Below, piece after piece: positions 8,205 through 16,678 of a DNA stretch of 64,000 nucleotides. The DNA is from Clostridia bacterium. Its GTDB lineage: Bacteria > Bacillota > Clostridia > Oscillospirales > Acutalibacteraceae. A program made the translations under genes and the position numbers. Within the stretch, counting starts at the first letter, position 1, and the number at the start of each line of letters is the position of its first letter. The notes under the pieces were generated by a model. It saw only the letters and a program-made list of their open reading frames with translations, ran no database searches and was not told the DNA's origin. The stretch is from contig JAFSEF010000116.1 in NCBI GenBank assembly GCA_017435865.1, positions 34,151 to 98,150 of the forward strand. The letters run 5' to 3'.

Positions 8205-9963
8205 GGATAACTTCCCCTTTTCTTTGATTGTATAATTCAACAACTGTTTGTCTGACAATTTTCAAAGTAGTCGTTTTTTCAAATTCCTTCGTAAACACTT
8301 CCACGTCGCCGACTCGCATAAATGCAGGCAACCGCAAGCAGGCTGCAATGATCTCTTTTTGTATCTTTTCTGCAATCTGCTGTTCGCTCATGGTCGGAAA
8401 ATCTTCCGTTTTGACATATACCGCAGCAGCAATGACTTTTGTTTGTGTGCCGCCAAACTGTTTTATGCTTTCAAACACAACCGCTTCACGCAGACCGCTG
8501 ACATTCTGCAACAGATACTGTTCAATTTCTTCAGGGCTTATGTTCTTACCGTTGTCAAGCACAATCAGATTTTTCTTTCTGCCTGTGATGAACAGCTCAC
8601 CGTCTTTATCGATACGGCCGTAATCCCCTGTGCTGAACCAACCGTCTGCAAAGCAGGCAGCTGTCGCCTGCGGATCATTATAATACCCCTTGCTGACATT
8701 GGCACCCGTAAGCTGAATTTCACCGATGCCGTCTTCGTCCGGATTTGTAATTCTGAACGCGGAGTCCTTTGAAACAGGCACCCCCACGGCTTCCGGTTTT
8801 TTACGTGTTTTCAGATTGAGTGCTGCAATGGGTGAAGATTCACTCAGACCGTAGCCGATGAAAATTTCGAACCCTGCCGCTTGCATTGCCTGCAGGTAAT
8901 CCGTACGGACAGGTGCACCGCCGCAAGCAAGATACGGCAATTTGCCGCCGAACTTTGCAGCAATTTTTCGTCTGACAAAACAGCGTACAGGCAGCGGCAT
9001 TTTTGCAAGTGCCTGTGCTCCGTCTTTGATACCGCTTTTTTTGAGCTGCATATCAATTTCCTTGTACAGAAAATCAATGAAAGACGGAACCACAACAATC
9101 ATCTGTGGCATACTGGCAACTGCGTTTTTCATAAAGTGCCGCAGGCTGTCATTGATATAAAGAACCCCGTTGATGGTCACGGCGGTCAGTACCGTGCAGC
9201 CGAGCTCAAAAACATGATTCATCGGCAACACCGACAGTGCACTCGCCATCGGGGGCAACAAGCGTGACAAACAAAATGCATTTTCAACAAGGTTGCGATG
9301 CGAAAGCATGACCCCTTTGTTGGCACCGGTTGTGCCGGAGGTAAAAACGATGGCTGCCGTATCGTCGGCATCGGGAGTACGCATAAAAGCAATTTCAGAT
9401 TCGGATGCAAATTGCTTTTTACCATCCTCCACCAGCATCTGCAGCGTTTGCACATCTTCTTTGGCACCGTTGAGCAGCACACAACGCTGTGCACCGATCA
9501 CAGATGACGCGGTTCTGTAAAAACGCTCATCGCAAAGGACAAGTTCTGCATCGGCTTTTTCAAGCAAAGTTGCAAGTTTTTCGCCCTGCATTTCCTTATC
9601 GAGCGGAACCACCGTGCCGACACCGCAGGCAATACCGAAGAATGCAACCAGCCATGCATAACTGTTCTGCCCGAACACGGCAATGTTTTTCCCCTGCAGA
9701 CCTTTTGCACACAAACCTGCAGCGAGGCAGGCAGCATCGCGGTACAAGCGATCGACAGAATAAGCAACCTGCTCATCGCGTACAAATTCCACAACCTGTG
9801 TTCTGCCTGCATAGATAGCAGCCGACCGACACAGCATTTCATTGAGATTATACGGCTTCCCTGCTGCAAAATACTTCTCACGCAAAGGTGCAATCTGACG
9901 ATTATAGGATTTGTTGTCCGGTACAGAGCTATTCACTTTTTTCAAAGTTTTCTGCGTTTGCAT
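8197..9963 (-). CDS. AMP-dependent acyl-CoA/acyl-ACP synthetase
   Basis: 588 residues. Adenylate-forming enzyme core motifs: FTSGTTGANKGVMLSH (P-loop, A3), GYGLSESSP (A5), STGDYGRIDKDGELFITGRK (A7/A8) and the C-terminal region after GKNISPEE. It resembles long-chain fatty acid ligases. It activates a carboxylic acid as acyl-AMP and passes it to CoA or, given the overlapping carrier protein gene, to the ACP phosphopantetheine. No membrane segment or signal peptide. GAGG lies 7 nt before the ATG. The specificity cannot be read from sequence. Confidence 0.88.
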   Translation of the reverse strand: MQTQKTLKKVNSSVPDNKSYNRQIAPLREKYFAAGKPYNLNEMLCRSAAIYAGRTQVVEFVRDEQVAYSVDRLYRDAACLAAGLCAKGLQGKNIAVFGQNSYAWLVAFFGIACGVGTVVPLDKEMQGEKLATLLEKADAELVLCDERFYRTASSVIGAQRCVLLNGAKEDVQTLQMLVEDGKKQFASESEIAFMRTPDADDTAAIVFTSGTTGANKGVMLSHRNLVENAFCLSRLLPPMASALSVLPMNHVFELGCTVLTAVTINGVLYINDSLRHFMKNAVASMPQMIVVVPSFIDFLYKEIDMQLKKSGIKDGAQALAKMPLPVRCFVRRKIAAKFGGKLPYLACGGAPVRTDYLQAMQAAGFEIFIGYGLSESSPIAALNLKTRKKPEAVGVPVSKDSAFRITNPDEDGIGEIQLTGANVSKGYYNDPQATAACFADGWFSTGDYGRIDKDGELFITGRKKNLIVLDNGKNISPEEIEQYLLQNVSGLREAVVFESIKQFGGTQTKVIAAAVYVKTEDFPTMSEQQIAEKIQKEIIAACLRLPAFMRVGDVEVFTKEFEKTTTLKIVRQTVVELYNQRKGEVIHV

Positions 9964-10158
9964 TTCAGTGCCTCGTATACTGTATTATGGTATATACTAT
10001 AACATTAAACAAAAAGATTTTCAATCAACAATCTGTCTGTTTTTTGTGCAAATTATGCAATTTTATGAATTATTTATTAACAAATGGATAATATTTGTGA
10101 CATTTTCGCTGCATTTGCACCTTTTCTATCAATATTATTCTTTTTAAGCACCAAAAAA

Positions 10159-10182
10159 ACGTCGGCGTTGCAACACCGACGT
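10159..10182 (-). terminator. Terminator of the scfAB-metF-metH unit
   Basis: Stem ACGTCGG/CCGACGT (10159-10165, 10176-10182) extended by a G-U and a G-C pair, followed on the minus strand by a T run. Confidence 0.85.
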
Positions 10183-10197
10183 CTGCTATAATTCAAA

Positions 10198-12531
10198 TTA
10201 TGCAAACACTTTTTCAGCAATACGGACAGCTTCCATTGCATCTTTGCCGTAAAAATGAGCACCGATGGAATCTGCATAATCCTGTGTAACAACCGCACCG
10301 CCGACCATGATTCTGCAATCAAGGGCAGCTTTTTTAAGCAACTGCACCGTTTCTTCCATTGCAGGAAGGGTTGTGGTCATGAGTGCACTCAGACCGACAA
10401 GAGACGCATTTTCACGCCTGACCGTTTGCACGATCGTTTCGGGTGCGACATCCTTACCGAGGTCGATGACCTGATAGCCGTAGTTTTCGAGCAGCATGGT
10501 CACAATATTTTTTCCGATATCGTGAACATCCCCTTTTACGGTCGCAAAGACGATCTTCTTGTCACTCTGCATGGCTGAGGGGTTCTGCTTACGTAACACC
10601 GCAAATGCAGCCTGTGCAGCTTTGGCAGCAGACAACAACTGCGGCAGGAACAGGATCTTTTTTTCGTATTCATCACCGACAGCGGAAAGAGCAGGAATGA
10701 GTTCGTCATCGATGATCTGCAGTGCTGTCTTTTCACGCAGCAGCTTTTCGGTCAGCTGCTGTGCACGTTCGGCAAGACCTTTGCGGACCGCAAACGAAAG
10801 TGTTTCATTTTTTTCAGTCTGCTGTGCGGATACGGCAGGAGCCTGTGCTGCAAAGGCGATATAGTTTTCGCAGTTTTCGTCCATCCCTTTGAGTGCTCTG
10901 AATGACACAACGGCTGTGCGTTCAGGTCGGCTCATGGGGTTGATGATCGCGGCAGTCAGACCGTTTTGCATGGCAAGTGTCAGAAAAGCTGCATTCATGC
11001 CGGGTCGGTCAGGCAGACCGAAAGACACATTGGAAACACCCAGTACCGTGTGCAGACCCATTTCCATATGCACCCGACGAAGTGTTTCAAGGGTAATTTG
11101 TGCGTTGTCCGCCTTGGTTGCGACGGACATGGTCAGCGTGTCGATCAAAAGCTCTTTTTTTTCAATGCCGTACTTTGCAGCTTCGGCAACAATTTTTTGT
11201 GCAATGGCAAGACGGCCTTCGACCGTATCGGGAATACCGTTTTCATCCAATGTCAGACAAACCACGGCTCCACCGTACTTTGCCACCAAAGGAAATACGG
11301 CATCCATGGATTCCTGCTTGCCATTGACGGAGTTGACGAGTGCTTTTCCGCAATAACAACGCAACGCTTTTTCCATTGCAACATAATTTGCGGTGTCGAT
11401 CTGCAAAGGCAGCGAAACAGACTGCGAAATGATCTGCATACAAGCAGGCAGACATTGCGTTTCATCCACAGCGGGTGCACCTGTGTTGACGTCAAGCACA
11501 TCTGCTCCGTTTTCTTCCTGGGCAAGTGCTTCACTGACAACATAATCCATATTGTTGTCACGCAGTGCTTCTTTGAGTTTCGGTTTTCCTGTCGGATTGA
11601 TCCTCTCACCGATCACAATCGGTGCATCCTGCAGATCGACAAGCGTACTGTTGCTTGCAATTACGCTGCGGTTCTTTTTTGTCGGCACAACAAAGGGGCT
11701 GTCCGCAAATGCATCATGCAATGCTTTGATGTATTCGGGTGTGGTGCCGCAGCAGCCGCCGACAAAAGCAATGCCGTACTGCAGCAATTCGCCGACTGCC
11801 TGTGCATATTCGGTCGGCGTGATTTTGTATACGGTCTGTCCGTTTTCAAGTACGGGCATTCCTGCATTGGGATTCAGAAGAATCGGCAGCGATGTGACCG
11901 CTGCAATACGGGCAGCGATGTCTTTCATTTCCACGGGACCCAGACCGCAGTTGAGTCCGATGGCATCCACCCGTAAACCTTCCAGCACAGCGACAGCCGT
12001 TTCGGGGGTTGCCCCTGTCAGCAGCCTGCCGTCCGCACCGAAGGACATGGAAACAATGATCGGCAGATTGCAATTCTCTTTCGCAGCCAATACAGCCGCA
12101 CGGATTTCCTGCAGATCGCTCATTGTTTCAATAATAATAAGATCTGCACCGTCGCTGCCTGCCTGCACCTGCTGTGCATAAAGCCGATAACAATCCTCAA
12201 ATGACAGCGGGCCGTAGGGTTCGAGCATTTTGCCGCTGGGTCCCATATCGAGAGCCACCATGCCGTGACCGCATTCGGCAACCGCCTGTTTTGCAAGTCT
12301 GACACCTGCTGCGATCACGTCGGACGGATCTTCGTATTTGAAAGCGTTGGCACCGAAAGTATTGGTTGTGATGATGTCACTGCCTGCAGTCAGGTACTCC
12401 TTGTGCACGGCAAGCACAGCATCGGGGTGTGTCAGATTCCATTGTTCGGGCTTTTCTCCCGGTTGCAAGCCGCGTTTCTGCAGCAGCGAGCCGAAGCCGC
12501 CGTCAAAAAACTGCAATCGTGAAAACTGCAT
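10198..12531 (-). CDS. metH: Cobalamin-dependent methionine synthase, short form
   Basis: 777 residues with three of the four MetH modules: an N-terminal homocysteine-binding domain (FDGGFGSLLQ; zinc cysteines in GLNCG and GGCCGT), a pterin/methyltetrahydrofolate domain (from about residue 300, VIGERINPTGKPKLKEAL), and a C-terminal B12-binding module with the DVHDIGKNIV loop carrying the cobalt-ligating His. The reductive activation domain of the E. coli enzyme is absent, as is usual in anaerobic Clostridia, which use a separate activator. It methylates homocysteine using 5-methyltetrahydrofolate supplied by MetF, encoded 22 nt upstream. It ends the scfA-scfB-metF-metH unit. Confidence 0.95.
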   Translation of the reverse strand: MQFSRLQFFDGGFGSLLQKRGLQPGEKPEQWNLTHPDAVLAVHKEYLTAGSDIITTNTFGANAFKYEDPSDVIAAGVRLAKQAVAECGHGMVALDMGPSGKMLEPYGPLSFEDCYRLYAQQVQAGSDGADLIIIETMSDLQEIRAAVLAAKENCNLPIIVSMSFGADGRLLTGATPETAVAVLEGLRVDAIGLNCGLGPVEMKDIAARIAAVTSLPILLNPNAGMPVLENGQTVYKITPTEYAQAVGELLQYGIAFVGGCCGTTPEYIKALHDAFADSPFVVPTKKNRSVIASNSTLVDLQDAPIVIGERINPTGKPKLKEALRDNNMDYVVSEALAQEENGADVLDVNTGAPAVDETQCLPACMQIISQSVSLPLQIDTANYVAMEKALRCYCGKALVNSVNGKQESMDAVFPLVAKYGGAVVCLTLDENGIPDTVEGRLAIAQKIVAEAAKYGIEKKELLIDTLTMSVATKADNAQITLETLRRVHMEMGLHTVLGVSNVSFGLPDRPGMNAAFLTLAMQNGLTAAIINPMSRPERTAVVSFRALKGMDENCENYIAFAAQAPAVSAQQTEKNETLSFAVRKGLAERAQQLTEKLLREKTALQIIDDELIPALSAVGDEYEKKILFLPQLLSAAKAAQAAFAVLRKQNPSAMQSDKKIVFATVKGDVHDIGKNIVTMLLENYGYQVIDLGKDVAPETIVQTVRRENASLVGLSALMTTTLPAMEETVQLLKKAALDCRIMVGGAVVTQDYADSIGAHFYGKDAMEAVRIAEKVFA

Positions 12532-12553
12532 TAACCTGCCTTCTTTCTTTGTC

Positions 12554-13429
12554 TCAACCGAGAATCCCGGAGAGATTGTTCATTATGGCCCCTGCAACTT
12601 CGGGGCGGTTCATGGTATAAAGATGAATATGGTTGACACCGTTTGCAAACAGGTCAATGATCTGTTCGGTGGCATAGGCAATGCCTGCCTGTTTCATGGC
12701 TTTCGGATCATCGCCGAAACGATCCACGATCGCTTTGAAACGCGGCGGCAGCGGTGTACCGTTCACAGCACAGATCCGCTTGATGGATTTTGCATTGACA
12801 ATGGGCATGATCCCCGGCAGAACGGGAATATCCATTCCTTTGCCGAGCATACGCATCCGGAATGTATAGAAAATGTTATTATCAAAAAACATCTGCGTGG
12901 TCAGGAAATCAGCACCGGCATCGATTTTGCGTTTCAGGGATTCGATATCCGCTTCCGTATTCGGGGATTCGGGATGTCCTTCGGGGTAACAGGCACCGCC
13001 GATGCAGAAATCACCCTTTTCTTTAATAAAACGCATCAGTTCATCCGCATGGCGAAAGTCCTTGGAAAACGCAAAATCACTGTTGGCGGGAATATCACCA
13101 CGCAGTGCAAGAATGTTGCGGATGCCTCTTTCTTTCATTTCCGCGAGTGCCGCTTCAACCTTCTCTTTGTCAGACCCCACACAGGTCAGATGTGCGAGTG
13201 CGGGTACATTGTATTTTTCCATAATCTGCTGGGTCAGGGCAAAAGTGTAGTCCGACGTGCCGCCGCCTGCACCGTAAGTGACACTGATAAATGACGGTGC
13301 ATAGCAGGACAATGCTTTTGCAACCTTTTTGGTATCTTCCAGTTTTGCCCATTCTTTCGGCGGAAAAATCTCAAACGAAAGTCGCGGTTTGTCTTTGCTG
13401 ATGCAATCTCTGATCAATTTATTATCCAT
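12554..13429 (-). CDS. metF: Methylenetetrahydrofolate reductase
   Basis: 291 residues, the usual length for a FAD-dependent MetF. The N-terminal LSFEIFPPK carries the catalytic Glu, and SVTYGAGGGTSDYT, HLTCVG and RNILALRGD are typical of the TIM-barrel. It reduces methylene-THF to methyl-THF, the substrate of the MetH encoded next. The ATG giving MDNKLIRD was selected for family length although its ribosome site is weak; it lies 25 nt after scfB, and translation may depend on readthrough from upstream. Confidence 0.95.
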   Translation of the reverse strand: MDNKLIRDCISKDKPRLSFEIFPPKEWAKLEDTKKVAKALSCYAPSFISVTYGAGGGTSDYTFALTQQIMEKYNVPALAHLTCVGSDKEKVEAALAEMKERGIRNILALRGDIPANSDFAFSKDFRHADELMRFIKEKGDFCIGGACYPEGHPESPNTEADIESLKRKIDAGADFLTTQMFFDNNIFYTFRMRMLGKGMDIPVLPGIMPIVNAKSIKRICAVNGTPLPPRFKAIVDRFGDDPKAMKQAGIAYATEQIIDLFANGVNHIHLYTMNRPEVAGAIMNNLSGILG

Positions 13430-13454
13430 AACAAAAACCAACTTTATCTGAAAA

Positions 13455-14834
13455 TCATACGTTTTCGGTCTGTTCGGCAACCTTGAGCATAATGGCACAT
13501 TCAATGCGTTTTTTGTGCAATTCGCAGCCGAGTTTGTAAATACCCGTTATGCTGCCTGTGGAATGATATGCATTTGCAGCACAACCGCCCGAACAATAAA
13601 GACGTGCAAAGCAATCCTTGCATTCTTCGTGTGCATAAATATTGCAATGCTTGAACTCGTCAAGCACTTCCGGGTGCTGCACACCATCCCGGACGTTGCC
13701 GAGCAGGAATTTTTCTTCGGAAACAAACTGATGGCAAGGATACAGCTCCCCTGTCGGGGTGACAGCCATGTATTCCACGCCGACACCGCAGCCGGAAATA
13801 CGTTTTGAAATACACGGACCGCCCATCAGATCGATCATGTAATGATAGAACGTAAACCCGTTCTTTTCACGCTGCCGTCTGAGCATTTCGTCGGCAAGAA
13901 GCTGATATTGTTCGCAAAGAGCAGGTACGTCTTCTTCATGCAGAGCATATTCTTCCTTCGGGTCACAGACAACGGGTTCCATGGAAAGCTCCTTGAAACC
14001 GAGATCCGCAAGGTGCAGAATATCCGCTGCAAAATCCTTGTTGAAGCCTGTGTAAGTACCTCTTAAATAATAATCACGCTGACCGCGCTGTTCGATAAAC
14101 TTCTGAAATTTAGGAAGAATGATGTCATAGCTGCCAAGACCGTTGCGGCTGACACGCATACGGTCGTTGACACATTTTCTGCCGTCGATGCTCAGGACCA
14201 CATTGCTCATTTCGCGGTTGCAGAAATCAATGACTTCATCGTCCACAAGAATGCCGTTGGTGGTTAAGGTAAAACGGAAATTCTTGTTGTACTTCTTTTC
14301 GAGACTTCTGCCGTAAGCGGTCAGTTGCTTGACAACTTCAAAGTTCATCAGCGGTTCGCCGCCGAAAAAGTCAACTTCAAGGTTGTGTCTTGTGCCCGAA
14401 TTTTCAACCAGAAAATCAAGGGCACGCTTGCCGGTTTCAAAGCTCATAAGGGCCTTTTCACCGTTGTATTCGCCTTTGCCTGCAAAGCAGTATTTGCAGG
14501 CAAGATTGCAATCGTGTGCAACGTGCAGGCAGATGGCTTTGAGAACCGAATTGCGTTTTTTGAAATCCCACTGAAAATCGGCAAATTCATCCTCTGAAAA
14601 AAGCTGCTTTGATTCTTTCAGGGCAATGATATCATTGTAAATCTCTTCGAGTTCCGCTGCATCCACAGCAGGATTGTCAGTATATTTTTCGAGCACGGTG
14701 CTGATGAGTGTCTGTTTATCGAGCTTTTCAAACAGACCGATCATATCGTAAGCGACCTCGTCGACACTGTGTACGCAGCCGCTGTTGGCATCAATGACAA
14801 TATTATAACCGTTGTTTTTATAAAGATGGACCAT
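13455..14834 (-). CDS. scfB: SCIFF peptide maturase, radical SAM/SPASM
   Basis: 459 residues. The radical SAM cluster motif C109-x3-C113-x2-C116 lies in HDCNLACKYCFAGKG. The C-terminal SPASM/twitch region is Cys-rich (GCGVGVEYMAVTP, YPCHQF, ECKDCFARLYCSGGCAAN, LGCELHKK) and holds auxiliary 4Fe-4S clusters. About 90 N-terminal residues precede the barrel and match the peptide-recognition element of such maturases. ScfB (also called CteB) forms Cys-to-alpha-carbon thioether links in the SCIFF peptide; the substrate gene lies directly upstream. A hairpin between the two limits readthrough, so less enzyme than peptide should be made. Confidence 0.96.
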   Translation of the reverse strand: MVHLYKNNGYNIVIDANSGCVHSVDEVAYDMIGLFEKLDKQTLISTVLEKYTDNPAVDAAELEEIYNDIIALKESKQLFSEDEFADFQWDFKKRNSVLKAICLHVAHDCNLACKYCFAGKGEYNGEKALMSFETGKRALDFLVENSGTRHNLEVDFFGGEPLMNFEVVKQLTAYGRSLEKKYNKNFRFTLTTNGILVDDEVIDFCNREMSNVVLSIDGRKCVNDRMRVSRNGLGSYDIILPKFQKFIEQRGQRDYYLRGTYTGFNKDFAADILHLADLGFKELSMEPVVCDPKEEYALHEEDVPALCEQYQLLADEMLRRQREKNGFTFYHYMIDLMGGPCISKRISGCGVGVEYMAVTPTGELYPCHQFVSEEKFLLGNVRDGVQHPEVLDEFKHCNIYAHEECKDCFARLYCSGGCAANAYHSTGSITGIYKLGCELHKKRIECAIMLKVAEQTENV

Positions 14835-14863
14835 GGTAAAAAAACTCCCGTTAATACAGAAAA

Positions 14864-14886
14864 ACCGCAGTCACCAAAACTGCGGT
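14864..14886 (-). terminator. Terminator/attenuator between scfA and scfB
   Basis: Stem ACCGCAGT/ACTGCGGT (14864-14871, 14879-14886) with a 7-nt loop, followed on the minus strand by TTTTTCTG. Partial termination here would set a high peptide-to-enzyme ratio. Confidence 0.85.
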
Positions 14887-14905
14887 CGGTTTCTGTTTTT
14901 TACAC

Positions 14906-15061
14906 TTAAGCGTTGTTCTTCTTGCACTGTTCGCACTGCTGGTTAGCAACAGAGCAGGAGGTCTTGCTTGCGGACTGGCAGGAAGTCTGGCATTCGCCGC
15001 AGCCGCCCTTAACAGCGGATTCATGAAGATTTCTGGTATTGATGGTATTGATGTGAGCCAT
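14906..15061 (-). CDS. scfA: SCIFF (six-cysteine) RiPP precursor peptide
   Basis: A 51-codon gene. The leader part MAHINTINTRNLHESAVKGG is typical of SCIFF peptides, followed by a core with six cysteines at residues 21, 24, 28, 36, 43 and 46 in the CGECQTSC ... CEQCKK pattern. Family members are nearly universal in Clostridia; their mature role is unknown. The product is modified by ScfB, encoded downstream. GAGG lies 6 nt before the ATG, and a good promoter (15107-15135) sits 45 nt upstream. At 51 residues it is slightly longer than the about 46 typical of the family. Confidence 0.96.
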   Translation of the reverse strand: MAHINTINTRNLHESAVKGGCGECQTSCQSASKTSCSVANQQCEQCKKNNA

Positions 15062-15106
15062 AAGTATCCTCTTTCTCGCAGTAAACTGCGTAATTCTTTA
15101 TTTTAT

Positions 15107-15135
15107 ATAATAGCACCATGCTTGTGTCTTGTCAA
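15107..15135 (-). promoter_or_regulatory. Promoter of the scfA-scfB-metF-metH unit
   Basis: Minus-strand TTGACA (15130-15135), 17 nt spacer and TATTAT (15107-15112). The -35 box lies just before the stop codon of the upstream decarboxylase gene, so there is no room for a terminator between them. Confidence 0.75.
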
Positions 15136-15143
15136 GAAGAATT

Positions 15144-16571
15144 TCAGCACTCCTGTCGGCAGACGTCAATTTCCTGCGGCATTTTTCCGCTGCTGCCCGT
15201 GATTTTTGCTCCGTAGTGCAGTGCCGTTTGTATATAATCGAGCACTTGTTTTGTAATTCCTTCGCCCGGCACAAGCACAGGTGTACCCGGCGGATAGGCA
15301 CAGACATATTCGCGGCAGATTGCGTTTTCGGATTCCGAAAGCGGCAACAGGCTGCTGTCTTTTCCTTCGGCCTGCCACGGCAGCAAAACCACCTGCGGTT
15401 CGGGGCAGACAGGATATGCGGCAGATTGCAAGCTGCCTGCAACTTCCCCGTCAAGTGTTGTCAGTGCCTTTGCAAGGCGGTCAAACCCCTCTTTTGTGTC
15501 GCAGATGCTTGTCAGCAGCACCGTGTAATCGGCAAAAGACATTTCCGCTTCGATGCCGAAACGCTCCCTGAGTGCTTTTTCCAGATCAAAACCATTCACA
15601 CAAAGCTGCTGCACCCCGACAACAATGCGGCTTTTGTCATGGTCAAAAACACCGTCATGTTCCGAGAAAGCCTCTTTGCCGTAGTTGAATACCCTGATAT
15701 GCGACAAATGACGGACAACATCTTCAACTTGATTCAGATTTGCGAGCAAATCCGCAAACAATTTTTCTTTTTGCTCTGCAAGCAGACCGATGCAGGCATC
15801 CATGGCAGACATAAACAGATAAGACGGGCTGCTGGTTTCATAGATATCAAGATAACGACGGACATTGCTGCGACTGATGCGGTTTCCGTTGACAAGCAGC
15901 AGCGCAGTGCCTGTCGGTGAGGGCAGTGTCTTGTGCAGGCTGACAACAACCGCATCCGCACCGAGGTGAATTGCACTGTCGGGGAACGCAGGATGAAAAC
16001 CGTGATGTGCCCCGTGTGCGGCATCGACAATGAGAATCATGTTGTGTGCGTGCACGATGTCCGCAATGCTCTTTATGTCGCTGACAACACCGTCATAGGT
16101 CGGTGAAGTCAGCACAACCGCCTTGCAGTCGGGATTTGCGGCAATTGCATTTTCGATATCATCAGGCTGAATGCTGCCGTTGATGCCGAATCCGGTCTGA
16201 GCAGGAAACACATAAACAGGTTGCAGGCTGCGTAAATAAACGGCATTGTACACCGCTTTGTGACAATTTCTGGCAACGATCACACTGCTGCCCTGCGGAC
16301 ACGCGGCACTGATGGCGGTCAGCAAGCCTGCCGTGCTGCCGTTGACAAGAAAATACGCATCGTCTGCACCATACAAAGCGGCTGCCCTGTTTTGTGCATC
16401 ACGCAGAATCCCCTGCGGACAGTGCAGGTCATCCGCACCGTCAATTTCGGTCAGATCACGCAAAAACAAACCGTTCATGCTGTCAAATACGGGATTTCGT
16501 TTGTGGCCCGGCATATGAAACGGATACAGATCGCGTTCAAGATTGCGGCTTATTTCATCATGTAAGGACAT
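15144..16571 (-). CDS. Orn/Lys/Arg decarboxylase family PLP enzyme
   Basis: 475 residues, fold type I PLP enzyme of the short Gram-positive type lacking the wing domain of E. coli enzymes. Hallmarks: FHMPGHKRN at the N-terminus, LVNGSTAGLLTAI (PLP phosphate), VDAAHGAHHGFHP, and the Schiff-base Lys in VVSLHKTLPSPTGTALL. It would decarboxylate lysine, ornithine or arginine to a diamine or agmatine; the amino acid cannot be assigned from sequence. GGAGGGG precedes the chosen ATG by 5 nt; an upstream in-frame start was rejected. It is transcribed divergently from the pyr operon with back-to-back promoters. Confidence 0.9.
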   Translation of the reverse strand: MSLHDEISRNLERDLYPFHMPGHKRNPVFDSMNGLFLRDLTEIDGADDLHCPQGILRDAQNRAAALYGADDAYFLVNGSTAGLLTAISAACPQGSSVIVARNCHKAVYNAVYLRSLQPVYVFPAQTGFGINGSIQPDDIENAIAANPDCKAVVLTSPTYDGVVSDIKSIADIVHAHNMILIVDAAHGAHHGFHPAFPDSAIHLGADAVVVSLHKTLPSPTGTALLLVNGNRISRSNVRRYLDIYETSSPSYLFMSAMDACIGLLAEQKEKLFADLLANLNQVEDVVRHLSHIRVFNYGKEAFSEHDGVFDHDKSRIVVGVQQLCVNGFDLEKALRERFGIEAEMSFADYTVLLTSICDTKEGFDRLAKALTTLDGEVAGSLQSAAYPVCPEPQVVLLPWQAEGKDSSLLPLSESENAICREYVCAYPPGTPVLVPGEGITKQVLDYIQTALHYGAKITGSSGKMPQEIDVCRQEC

Positions 16572-16589
16572 AAAATCCCCTCCGCGGAC

Positions 16590-16618
16590 AGTATCCCACA
16601 TTTAATAAGAAAAGTCAA
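16590..16618 (-). promoter_or_regulatory. Promoter of the decarboxylase gene
   Basis: Minus-strand TTGACT (16613-16618), 17 nt spacer and GATACT (16590-16595). Its -35 box is 9 bp from the -35 box of the divergent pyr promoter. Confidence 0.6.
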
Positions 16619-16627
16619 GAATTTAAC

Positions 16628-16656
16628 TTGACAGAAAGATATAAAAAAGGTATAAT
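16628..16656 (+). promoter_or_regulatory. Consensus promoter of the pyr operon
   Basis: TTGACA (16628-16633), 17 nt spacer, TATAAT (16651-16656), both exact. Transcription should start near 16662, leaving only about 16 nt before the pyrC start codon, too short for a PyrR-type attenuator. Confidence 0.88.
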
Positions 16657-16678
16657 ACATTGAAAAGGAATGAGAGAA

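Noticed and set aside
15062-15135. Cobalamin or SAM riboswitch controlling the metF/metH unit
   Set aside because: The leader before scfA is under 50 nt; no conserved riboswitch core was seen there or between the genes.
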